Source: Thalassia testudinum (Eukaryota > Streptophyta > Magnoliopsida > Alismatales > Hydrocharitaceae). From it: a stretch of 64,000 bases of DNA. This document shows positions 1 to 9,424 of the stretch, in pieces. A program made the position numbers and the translations under genes. The notes below the pieces were generated by a model. That model ran no database searches. It was given only the letters and a program-made list of their open reading frames with translations, and was not told the DNA's origin. Location: NCBI GenBank assembly GCA_037157565.1, contig JAZHRO010000014.1:98487501-98551500 (forward strand), in the 5' to 3' direction. Each line of letters opens with the position of its first letter. Position 1 is the first letter of the stretch.

Positions 1-793
1 GCTGAGTCTAGCTCATCTCAGCTCCCATCAGTTCATTGGGAGCTCTTGCTAGCTCAGCTGAGTTGACTGGAGTTCACCACATCTCAGGTCTAGCTACATC
101 CAGCTCCACTCAACTCCAGCCAACTGAAGATGACTTCATCTTAGCTTAGGAAGCTCAAGTCCAGCTCTCGAGGACTCAACTTACCTCAACTTAGTTGAGC
201 TAAGCTACATTAGCTGCCTTAAGCAGCCTAATCCTCCTTGGGAGCACCAGACTCAGCTCACCTCATCTCCTTTTGGTAGAAGCCAGCTCTCTTTAGCTTG
301 GCTTAGCAGTTAGCAAAGAACTAGCAAGCTACGCCAGCTAAAGTTGCTCCATGCCATCCTTTATAGCAGCTGCCAGCTTTAGTCCAGCTCCAGACTTCCT
401 CTGTCCAGCTCTTCTCCACAAACCCTAGCTCCAATTGCCTCCTCCTCTACTCTACTACTAGCTAAGCTATCTTAGCTTAGCTAAGCTCCAGCTCCCTTGG
501 CCATCCACCACCCTAAAACCCTACCTAACTACCTCCACCAACTAAGCCTACCTATAGTCCACCTAAGCTATCCATGTTGGCACCACCTCATCCACACCTC
601 TTCACCCCATGACCACCACCAAAAGTTGCCAACAAGGTGGTGTCAAAACCACCATAACCACCTAGATTTTGGCACCACCTTTTTCCCTCCAAAATCCATC
701 AATCTCCACCCTACACCTAAGCCTAAAGCCCATCTCCACCTTCCATTTTCCCTACAAAACTGCCCCCTTGTAGAACATCATTTTGGCACCAAA

Positions 794-841
794 ATGGAGG
801 CACCCCCTCCACCATGGATATCCACCATGGGGTGCCTCCAT
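794..841. repeat. Inverted repeat in A LTR, 13-bp arms
   Basis: ATGGAGGCACCCC (794-806) is the exact reverse complement of GGGGTGCCTCCAT (829-841). The 22-nt spacer itself contains two CCACCATGG-type words. The same structure is present in the 3' LTR at 10600-10646 with 12-bp arms. It lies about 130-170 bp upstream of the TATA-like box, where LTR enhancers commonly sit. A regulatory role is inference. Confidence 0.6.
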
Positions 842-972
842 GCCCTTGACTACCCCTCTCCACATCTCTTTGAATGGAGCCAAAAATCCATGACCATAGA
901 TCCCATAACCACCACTCCAAACTTCATCTTAGCCATCCATTCCAAGAGCCACCTATAACCCCCATCCTACTC

Positions 973-980
973 TATAAGAA
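973..980 (+). promoter_or_regulatory. TATA-like box of A 5' LTR
   Basis: TATAAGAA within CTCTATAAGAAGACCC; the 3' LTR copy reads TATAAAAA at 10779-10786 and the solo copy has TATATAAA on the minus strand at 35861-35868. Conservation of an AT-rich box at the same place in three copies supports an LTR core promoter. Confidence 0.5.
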
Positions 981-1879
981 GACCCTTAACCACCACCATT
1001 TTCCCCATACTCCATTAGTATATTTTCTACCCTATATCCACCTACATCTCACGGCCAAGAAGAAGGAGAGAAGAAGATTAAGGGAGCATCTTATCCGCCC
1101 CCTTGGTGCCTTCTTCCCCTTCTCTTCTCATCTTGTGCCTTGCCAAGGAGGAGGAGAATTCTACTAGGAGGATGGCCAGGCACTTGGAGGAGGAAGGGTG
1201 GTGCATGTCTACCATTCGGAGAAGCATAGGCTTGCCCACCTTTAGGGCTTGCTTTGGAGGACATCATCATAGCAGAGCATTGCAAGGAAGGAGTTGGAAA
1301 GCCCCTTTTCAAGCCCAGGAGCCACTGAGCTTGGAGAAAGGAGCCTCTCATCTTCACCATCATTACAGGATGATTGGTGTTTTTGTCATTTTTTGTAGTT
1401 TTTCTAGTAGTAGAAAGCATTCCTCTACTAGGGTTCTTGTGTAAACAATCTTCCTTATTGAATCAAGTTGCTTTCTTCACAATTCTTTTGTCGCATTTGT
1501 TTTCTTTCTTTCTAGCCCTTTTCACTCCCTCTCCCTAATTACTCTAGGCCTCCACGTGCCTAGAGTGAGCTTGGGGAGAGGAATTAATTGTCACCTAGGT
1601 GTTGGCTTAGTAAATATAGGTATTAGTCTTTTCCGCCAACAGAATTCAAGTGTTCCCGTTATTTCAAAATAAAAAAAATTATATATTTAAAAGACCAAAA
1701 ATAAAGTTCATTTCCAGTTTCCAAGTAAGGGATTTGATTTGCAAATAATTTGGCCTCCTTGGATGACCCTAGATACCCCACCATCTAGGTTATAAATTTT
1801 AAAAGAGAAAGAGGATTTACGTGTTACAGCGATTTCCAATACCCTAAATAACAAATCACGTATTTTCGCTATCACTTTT

Positions 1880-1896
1880 TGACGCCGTTGTCGAGG
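1880..1896 (+). other. Primer binding site of element A (tRNA-Asp type, decayed)
   Basis: TGACGCCGTTGTCGAGG lies 5 bp after the LTR end. It matches TGGCGCCGTTGCCGGGG, the complement of the plant tRNA-Asp 3' end, at 14 of 17 positions. All three differences are transitions. Confidence 0.8.
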
Positions 1897-2016
1897 AGGC
1901 ACGGCTTTGCTTAATCAATTTTTCTCTTTCTTGAAGTGGATCTTATCCCCTTCTCTTTCTTTTCTCTTGTGTGTGCAGGCATTGCAGGAAGGAAGAGGGA
2001 ATTTGGAAGTGAGAGC

Positions 2017-2034
2017 TCAAAAGTTCCATTTCTT
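2017..2034. repeat. 18-bp target-site duplication of the first LINE (left copy)
   Basis: TCAAAAGTTCCATTTCTT at 2017-2034 is repeated exactly at 3545-3562, on the other side of the LINE. An 18-bp perfect duplication is typical of target-primed LINE integration and fixes both ends of the insertion. Confidence 0.92.
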
Positions 2035-2056
2035 ATTTTTGGAAAATGATAGGAAA

Positions 2057-2075
2057 GCTATCGTGTTACGATAGC
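2057..2075. other. Stem-loop near LINE 3' end
   Basis: GCTATCG (2057-2063), loop TGTTA, CGATAGC (2069-2075): a perfect 7-bp stem about 20 nt from the 3' end of the LINE. The second LINE has a matching stem at 46657-46678 with a different loop. Confidence 0.65.
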
Positions 2076-2124
2076 AATCCTGGAGGGCATTTTATTTAAT
2101 AAGATAAAAGAACAGCAAGGAGAG

Positions 2125-3544
2125 CTACAAATTAGATCCCCATCTATGTATGAGGGACCAGCACTCATTTACAATTTGCTCACAGCACATTGGTCTCTCC
2201 TGAAACAATCTCTCATTCCATGCCCTCCACACACACCAAAGGGTTACTGCCATACATAGATGTGGTTTCCAAGGTGTCACAAAGCTTTGCCACACATACT
2301 CCCAAGGTGGGAGTGGTTCCTGACAAGTTTTTCTCCAAACCGTGTTAGTAACCAAATAGGAAGAAAAAATGTGAGATAGACTGTCGGTCTACATCCCACA
2401 AAGATGACATTCATGTAAAGCAGTACCCATCCTCTTATGCTTGAGGTCACCAGTGATCAAACCTTCTCATCTACATATCCATTAAAAAAATTACACTTTG
2501 AGGGGGATCCTTATTAGCCATAGTTTCTTGTCAATGTGGTCACTCCCCCCTACAACTGCCAAGACTTATGACTTTTCCATAGGCTTGATGAACTGTGTAC
2601 CTGCCATCCCACACATAGGTCTCCACCACATCAAGCCTTGGTCTGAAACCTTGCAAATCTGCCATCAAATTTTGCCTTTCCTCCCCCAATCGAGTTCCCT
2701 CCCTGATAGCCAACGAGTTGTTCAGGTGCCAGCAACTGCCTGATTCAGACCAGAAGCTGTTCACCGGCCCATCCTTGTCAGCTGCAGCCAAATATGACCT
2801 CCGATAAGTCTCTTTTAGGGTGCCCACCAGTGACCACTGTTCCTTCCAGAAATTGAAGTCCTTGCCATCTCCAAGCACTGACTGCATCAACTGCCAGTTG
2901 TTGCTAATGGTCTGAATAACAAAGTGCCAAAAAGGGGATGGTTTAGAGGGGTGTAATCTCTTTAGCACACTATTGGAACTACCATATGCATTTCTGATTA
3001 GATCAGCCCATAGCTTTTCCTCCCCACTGAAAATTTTTATCTCTCATTTAAACAATAGGGCCTTATTGAATTCTCTAAGTGCTTTAATCCCCAATCCACC
3101 TTCTTCTTAGGACAACACAGCTATTTCCATTTCAATGGTTGCATGAATCTGCCCTCATGTCATGCCCCCTTCCAAAAGAACCTTTTTCGCATCAAGTCCA
3201 TGCATTTCCAAATAGACTTTGGAGCTTTAAAAAAAGAGAAATAAAAGACTGGGATAGTGGTAATAATAGAATTCAATAAGATGAGTCTTCAGCCCTTCAA
3301 CAGGAACTTGTTGTTCCATCCTTCCAACTTGATGGAAATCTTGTCAAAGAGTACATTCCAATCGCACTTCCTCAGTTTTGAACACCTTAGTGGTAGCCCA
3401 AGTATCTGATAGGAAGATTTGAACGGGGGGTCCCCAACGTGGTTGAGATTGCATCTTGCACTTGCTCATTAAGACCGAAGCAAAACAAGGTGGACTTCTC
3501 CCTGTTCAATCTCAGATTGGAAATATCTCCAAATATATTGACCA
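2125..3544 (-). pseudogene. LINE ORF2 fragment: end of reverse transcriptase plus C-terminal zf-RVT-like region
   Basis: Read on the minus strand, the fragment begins with a reverse-transcriptase tail (about 3544-3300: IFGDISNLRLN, then a rather degraded stretch). It continues with the FW-rich linker at 2968-2540, which holds SPFWHFVIQ, SVLGDGKDFNFW and Y-W-DGRY. It ends with 2355-2125, containing TVWRKTCQEPLPP and WRAWNERLFQERP. The order and spacing match the tail of the second LINE's ORF2 (for example SPFWSSVV and SVLGDGKSFKFW there). Several stops and frameshifts break it, and the polymerase catalytic half is missing, so it cannot encode an active protein. Confidence 0.8.
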
Positions 3545-3562
3545 TCAAAAGTTCCATTTCTT

Positions 3563-5092
3563 CCCACGATTTCAGGTTGGTTCTTTCTTTCTAGTTACAT
3601 TTATCCTTAAAAAATACCAAAAAAATATTAAACTTGGCTTTGAGGATCTTAAATATCTTAATTAAGTGGAGTGGTGCAATTTAAAATCCATTGTTTGCTT
3701 GTTTGCATCCTTAAACACCACTCCACCTCAAGTGTTGGTAGTCTGATTTTCAGTTCCAGACTTCTATCCGGATTCCAAAAATTAATTTCTGACACCACTA
3801 GCCTCTTAAAATCATAAAATTTTATCTAGTGATTCCAAATCAAGTTGGGAACATCTGTTCCAAATTTCAGAGCAATTAGATTTACAATTAGTTTTTAAAA
3901 ATTCATGGACTGCATAAGGGTCACACCATCTAATCTTCCTATTTTGCTACTGTCCACTAATTTTAAAATCTTAATACTCATCCAATTTTAGCTAAATTTA
4001 GTTTTCTTGAATTCAGGTAAAATTTTACACATCTCATAAAATCATCAAAATTCTCTGAGGCTTGTGGCGGTACTAAAAAGTCCAAAATACCCATAGGTAT
4101 CAATTCTGAACTTTGACACCTGCACAAAGAAAAATTCTCTAAAAATATCAAAGAAATTCCTAAACTCTTAAAAAATTATTTTCTGATGTCCTTGTTTCAT
4201 TTTCCATAAAGTATTGTGTTGTTTGATCTATTTGGACCACTACATAATATAGAAAGCCTAAGAAAGATCCATTGGTAGTTTAATTTCTGTAGTAGGATCA
4301 ATTGGATTAGGGTTTCTTTTTCATTTTTAGAGACAAACAACTAAAAGAAAATTTGTCTCAACATATACATCTTGATTTCCTCTTGTTTGTGGATCTCAGA
4401 ACTTGTTTGAAGTCTTAAGAAAGGAAACCCAAAAGTGCATTAATTTAAAGCAAATTTTAAAAGACAAATACATAAAATTGTGTGACAACTTGCTTTTCAT
4501 TGGAATTAACTTCCAATTACCATACACAGATAAAAAATTGAAATAACAGGGCAATAACCCTGCAACACCCTCCACATTTCGTGTTCACTTTAGTATCCTA
4601 GACCTAATTAAAATTTGTAGCAATTTGACCCCTAAGGTTTCATCAACTTAGGCTTGCTATTTAGGTCTTAAGTTTTCTTTAGTTAATATCAATTTTGCCA
4701 TCTATATCTGGTGTTTAGGTTGAGGGGTCGTGTCAAATTACTAGGCATGGGTTTGTACGAGCACTTAGGGATTTTCCTGGGAAACCCTTGGGCCCAAATC
4801 TCCTCTTAAGCAACTTGGCAAGATTTGTTGATAGAACGGGTATTCACTATTGATTACTTATTTCCTTGGTAGACCAAGTCTTAGGTTAATTTTTAGGGAG
4901 TCACAATTAAGTTAGGTCTAGAATTTGATTGCTTGTTTGCACACTTTCTCTCATTTCCATCTCTTCTCCTCTCCTCCTATTCTTCCATTATATGCATGGG
5001 CGACAGTCTTAAAATCCACACTTGGAAGGACCATTTGATTTCGCCCCCATGCAAAAAGACCACTTTATCTATCTTCTTCTTCTTCAAAAAAT
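3563..5092 (+). other. Element A 5' leader (noncoding)
   Basis: About 1.5 kb between the LINE and the gag start, AT-rich with many stops in all frames. It is the continuation of the leader that begins after the primer site (1897-2034). I see no gene or strong repeat in it. A long leader is usual for Athila-type elements. Confidence 0.6.
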
Positions 5093-7082
5093 ATGGAAAA
5101 TCAACAAAACAGGTCCACTAACCCATCCACTTCCACCTCTAATCCCACCACTAACCATAATTCTGACCCATCCACCCAAAACCCCTCCACCTTTGACTTT
5201 CCACATCTGGAGCTCCCTAATATTGATTTGCCTCAATCACAACATCGAGCCCCCCCGCCTGATATCTTGAAAATGAAGGCTGAGCTGATTGCTCAACTAA
5301 ATGCCAATCAACAAATGTTGACTAGGAATATCCAAAACCTAGCCAACCAAAGGCCAAACCCACCACCCCGTCAGCAACTTGTTATTCCTCTAAAAGATTT
5401 TTATGATCCTTCTTATTATGAGGAACGACCAGGGGCAGTCATACCAGAAGGGGACTTAGAGATCAAGCCAGTGGTTCTAAACTTGATTAAACACTTCCAT
5501 GGCCTTCCCAAGGAAGACCCTTTCAGCCACCTTGAAGAGCTGACTCTTCTTGCACAAACAACTTGTTCCCCAAATGTGCAAGAAGACCTATGGCTGATGT
5601 AGCTATTTCCACGATCTCTTAAAGATAAGGCCGCTTACTGATTCAGGACCATTGGCCGACCCATCACAACTTGGCCTTACCTCAAGAGCGCCTTCCTTAA
5701 GAAATTCTTTCCCATAAGTCGTACTAATTCCCTGCGAAGATCTATTATGACCTTTCAACAAAAATCTGGTGAGACTTTCCATGATTCTTGGCAAAGATTT
5801 CAAGATCTCCTAAGAAGTTGGCCGCACCATGAGATTCCTTTATGGCAACTTGTGCAGATCTTCTATCATGGATTAGAAGATCAAATCTAACTTTTTGTCG
5901 ATGCCTTGTGTGGCGATAGCTTCTTGAATAAGGATGTTGAGAGTGCCTAGGACCTTTTTGAACAAATGAGTAAAAACACATTTAATCAAGCTTCCATGAA
6001 CACATTTTGCAGAACTCCAAACTCGCAGTTTGGTGTTCATGAAGTAGGCACCCAAGCTATCCCTGTCACCCAAGACGATCTGCAAATGATCATCCAAAAA
6101 CTCAACCAGATGCCCATTAATCAAAAGAAAATTGAGGAAAGACTCACCACGTCAACCCAAGTTCCACATCTAACCCAATCTCACATCCCACAGAGAAAAT
6201 TTGCACAATCTCAACGCGACTCCTGCTGATTATTACCAGTATTCTAAGGTTGTCTATGATTCACAGGGGAATTACAACTATCTAGATCTTAACCCCACTC
6301 AAAATATTTCTACCATCTAGGAGACATTTAAAAATTCTTCCAATTGGAAGAATTACATGAACTACTCCTCGAATAATTAGGTTCCTTACCAACCAAATCA
6401 ATTTAATGGGTATGGGTCTAATCTGACCTTTCATCTTGGGCCATCCGAACAATACATCAACGCCTAGATAATGAGAACCCTGTAGGAAATGCAGACAATG
6501 ATGACAGAAGTAACCTACCCCATCACAAATCTGAATAATCAGATTGGGGTTACTCCCACTTAAAGACCTGTAGGACATCTTCCCTCCCAACCCATGCCCA
6601 ACCCTAATCACCAAAGGAACCAATATCCGAGTAGAAATCCATAGTGCCCGAATCAGCCTCCTACTAATCCACCACCTCAGCAGCCTCCTAGGTTTCCACA
6701 ATCGTAGGCCCCTACACCCCCTCCAAATAATAATCCGACTGCACATGCAGTTACATTGAGGAGTGGGAAAACCAACATTGATCCCGAGCCTTCACAAAAA
6801 CCTGGTGACATCCCCATCCCTATGCACATTGACTCTCCACCTCCCCATCAGGAAGAAAAGGAAACACAAAAATCTCAAGACATGACTCCTATCCTTTTTC
6901 GACAAGCTCTCCACCCCACCACCAATAGAAAAAAGAAATATAAGCCCACCACAGAAGAACTCATGGATCTATTTGGGCAAGTTCAAATCAATATTCCTCT
7001 CCAAGATGCCATCAAATATATACCTGCCTATGCCAAATTTTTGAAAAAGATTTGTAGTCCTAAAAGGCAAGCCAAAATCTAG
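5093..7082 (+). pseudogene. gag: Element A gag (decayed Athila-like capsid gene)
   Basis: The ATG at 5093 opens an N-terminus rich in N, S, T and P, followed by DFYDPSYYEE and a capsid core (IKHFHGLPKEDPFSHLEEL; then TTWPYLKSAFLKKFFP and SGETFHDSWQRFQDLL). This is the Retrotrans_gag fold arrangement of Athila-type elements. The frame is cut by a TAG after codon 169 (ends 5602), by TGA near 5639, TAA near 5887 and TAG near 5948. It shifts once near 6200 and then runs, with further TAG/TAA codons, through a Q/N/P-rich region to the family motif TLRSGK (about 6750). I see no CCHC zinc knuckle. Nearly every stop is one transition from CAG, CAA or TGG. The gene is inactive as it stands. Confidence 0.88.
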
Positions 7083-7170
7083 GACAGGTACGTCTTTCAA
7101 AGACAGTAAGCTATGTTGTACAGAACAAGCTACCTCCTAAGATGAAAGATCTGGGGCACCATTAATTTCA

Positions 7171-7656
7171 GTGATTATTGACGATAGTACCTTTGATCGC
7201 ACCCTCCTTGATCTTGGTGCCTCAGTTAATATCATTCCCACAATTTTATTTGAAAAGTTTCAAATTGTTGAATTAAAACTCATCGAGGTTACCCTGCAAT
7301 TAGCCGACCGATCTACAATCAAACCTCGTGAGATTGTTGAGGATGTTTTGGTCAAGGTCCAGAATTGTGTCTTCCCTACAGACTTTCTAATCCTTGACGT
7401 TAAGGTACTTGAATCTTTATTGAATGCTACAATAATTCTTGGACGACCCTTTTTGGCCATTGCAAAGGCAGATATCAATTGCTACACACGCAAAATGGAT
7501 ATCACCTATGCAAGCCAAACTATCACTCTTGATATTTTCAAATCCTCCAAGAGATTCCATGATGATAATTCTTTTGAGGACTCAGAAACTGAAATTTCAA
7601 ATATAGTGGAGGAGACAATGTTAATAGATACCCTTACCAACCACAATATTTTTTAG
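7171..7656 (+). pseudogene. Element A aspartic protease (retropepsin) domain
   Basis: The frame encodes a retropepsin. The active-site motif is LLDLGASVNIIP, followed by a beta-rich core and the second conserved motif IILGRPFLA about 80 residues later. Spacing and wording closely match the protease of B3 (54288-55181, LLDLGASINLIP). A short shifted joint (7083-7170) separates it from gag, where gag and protease are normally one polyprotein. The catalytic D is intact, but the upstream frame is broken. In this element no reverse transcriptase follows. Confidence 0.88.
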
Positions 7657-8062
7657 GAATCAGATTCAGCATTAGTGGTTGGCGAAATTTGTGATTTGGA
7701 GACTTGTCTTCAACAACAATCCATTCCTAATGATCCCCCTGATCCATTCCCTAACCCACCCACACTTCTCTCAATCCACCCTTCCACTCTAATTTCACCT
7801 ACCCTTCACCATTTTCCCCCCAAACCCTTTGCATTGGACTTGCCTAGACCCACTCGAATTTGGCATTCAACCTGATTTAAAGCCATGGCTAGACTCAGGC
7901 TACACTTATCATTTTCCATTCAACTTTGATCCCTATATTTCTTCTAATCAATTTTCCTGGGATCTAGAAGAAGATGCCTTTTATGCAGGCATCCAAGTGT
8001 CCAATTATTTACATGATTTTTCGTCTTTCGTGTATACCATCACGCCCGGTCGAATGGCGTAA
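7657..8062 (+). pseudogene. Element A C-terminal tail after protease (no polymerase)
   Basis: After a TAG at 7654 the protease frame continues as a P/L-rich stretch to 7875. An overlapping frame (7829-8062) encodes a W/Y/F-rich tail with DLKPWLDSGYTYHF and ends at 8062, immediately before the conserved post-coding motif and stem-loop. In B3 the equivalent position holds RT, RNase H and integrase, about 2.7 kb of coding sequence, and none of it is recognisable here. The tail matches no family known to me. Confidence 0.6.
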
Positions 8063-8074
8063 AAGATAGCAATG

Positions 8075-8092
8075 GATGGGAGGTAACCCATC
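8075..8092 (+). other. Post-coding stem-loop (AGGTAA loop), element A
   Basis: GATGGG (8075-8080), loop AGGTAA, CCCATC (8087-8092): a perfect 6-bp stem. It lies right after the coding region, as do the AGGCAA-loop stems at 30819-30834, 39090-39107 and 57975-57990. The stem bases differ between copies while pairing is kept. Confidence 0.65.
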
Positions 8093-8493
8093 ATTTTTCC
8101 TACTTTCCTTTTTCCTTTCTTTTTCCAGGTTTTGACCATCCTAAACCCGACCACCCTTCACTAAGGTGTTCCCTTTTCCTCCTAATACATGAGGACATTG
8201 CATATCGTAAGCATAGGGAGGTATTTTTTAAATTTTGATGATTGATTTAGGATTTCCGAAACCTAAAAACATGCATTTTTCTTTAGTCATTTTAATTTCC
8301 TGCTTGCATACCCACAAAAATAAAAATGTTGAAAACTTTTTAAGGAAAATTTTTAAATTAGGACTTAGGTTGAAAACTTACTTTTGGTACATTGGGATTT
8401 AATCTATAACAACTAGGGATAAGGATACAGATCTGATCATTAGAATTTCAGGGTCTTTCTTTAGACTAGATTAGATATCCTTTTCCAAAATTC

Positions 8494-8519
8494 CACCTGA
8501 ACTCATGATAGTTCAGGTG
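8494..8519. other. Perfect 10-bp-stem hairpin in A 3' region
   Basis: CACCTGAACT (8494-8503), loop CATGAT, AGTTCAGGTG (8510-8519). I did not find it in the other families, so it may be private to A. Confidence 0.6.
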
Positions 8520-9386
8520 AATTGATCCTCTTTTGTATTATGGAAAGTGTCTGGCTTAGTTTCTTATTCAAAAACTTGCATTTCATGTAAAACTTCCTGT
8601 TCCAATTTTCACACATAAGCCAAAACCTAAAAATCACTCAAAATTAGAAAAACCCCCTTGTTTGGACTTAGTAAATGTCTGAAGCAGATCATTGGTTTGA
8701 GTTCCCACCGCTGAGAAGGAGGAAAATGCCTCCTTTGAGGATGCGATGTCAACATGTTACCACCTCGGTGCTACTCCATATCTATATTTCATATCTTTAG
8801 ATGGAACATTAAAGCACATTTTTGCAGCTCAAGCGTCTTCGACAGTGCTCTTCCCATAGTGTCGGAGCAAGAGCTTGAGTTTGCTTGGAGCGCTCCTTTT
8901 CACCACATTGTGTTTTGGGGTTGTGAGCTCCTGGGTGGTGTCATGGATAGTGCCATCTCAAAGTACTAGCGCCAGAGCCCCCTTGAGGATTGTTAATGGG
9001 AATGATGATCCTAACACATCTGTTGTAAGACTAAGCTAAAAATAAGCATGGGGGAGGGAAAAAAAAGTTAAAAAAGAAAAACACACCCTTATAAATGTTG
9101 GCTTCTCATAAGCATGACACAAAGTTTTAAAGGTTATTGCAAGTTGCAAATCATATTCAAGAGCCAGAAAAATCCTAAAATTAAAAATTTTAAGTCATTT
9201 GAATTAACAAGGGTTAATCTATGAATTTTTTGGAGGATATATTGATCCCATTTTTGTCTAATTTTTGGATCCGGAAATAAATCCTGTACCTCTTATGTTT
9301 GGACCAACTAAGGTCCCGTAATCTCTTTCTTCTCAAAAGTCGAAAAAAATTAGATTTCCCCAAATTCCGTTTTGTGAAAAATAAAG

Positions 9387-9424
9387 TTTTGCTAAGAGGC
9401 TAACAAAAGATAAGCATGGGGGTG
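9387..9424 (+). other. Element A stem-loop plus polypurine tract
   Basis: TTTTGCTA (9387-9394), loop AGAGGC, TAACAAAA (9401-9408) pair with one mismatch. Then AAGCATGGGGGTG ends at 9424, directly before the LTR start TGGTAAATGC. The purine run next to the LTR is the expected plus-strand primer. Confidence 0.75.

Larger units (their letters stand above)
1..1874 (+). repeat. Element A 5' LTR (left-truncated)
   Basis: This block aligns by eye along its whole length with 9820-11679, with scattered substitutions and small indels. It ends in CA at 1874, directly before the primer site. The first 500 bp are extremely rich in AGCT. The rest is C-rich, with CACC runs, a TATA-like box near 973 and a T-rich end. 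ORFs of about 150 codons in it (497-958, matched by 10306-10764) recur only because the LTRs are copies; I do not regard them as genes. Confidence 0.88.
2035..3544 (-). mobile_element. LINE-1 (plant L1 type), 5'-truncated, inserted in A leader
   Basis: This 1510-bp minus-strand insertion is bounded by an exact 18-bp target duplication. Its 3' end (left side) starts with a short T run. It shares with the second LINE (46624-51278) a 3' untranslated region containing a GCTATC stem-loop, and a related ORF2 C-terminal region. It is 5'-truncated inside the reverse transcriptase: the right end corresponds to the residues just after the YADD box of the other copy. Confidence 0.9.
8093..9424 (+). other. 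Element A 3' noncoding region
   Basis: There is no coding potential here. Seen in order: the motif TGAGGACATTG near 8190, followed by a purine tract AGCATAGGGAGG (8210-8221); a 10-bp-stem hairpin (8494-8519); and a segment (about 8690-9060) that aligns with 58855-59220 of B3. In that segment the shared words are GAGTTCCC, TGGGTGGTG, GCCATCTC/GCTATCTC and CTTTGAGGAT or CTTGAGGAT. A second purine tract AAGCATGGGGGAGGG follows near 9045. The last 38 bp hold the stem-loop and priming purine tract. Sharing with B3 suggests a conserved 3' control region. Confidence 0.7.

Noticed and set aside
497..958. ORF of 153 codons with a close counterpart at 10306-10764
   Set aside because: Both lie at the same place in the two LTRs of element A, so similarity is due to copying. 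Composition follows the CACC-rich DNA, and the solo LTR does not keep the frame.
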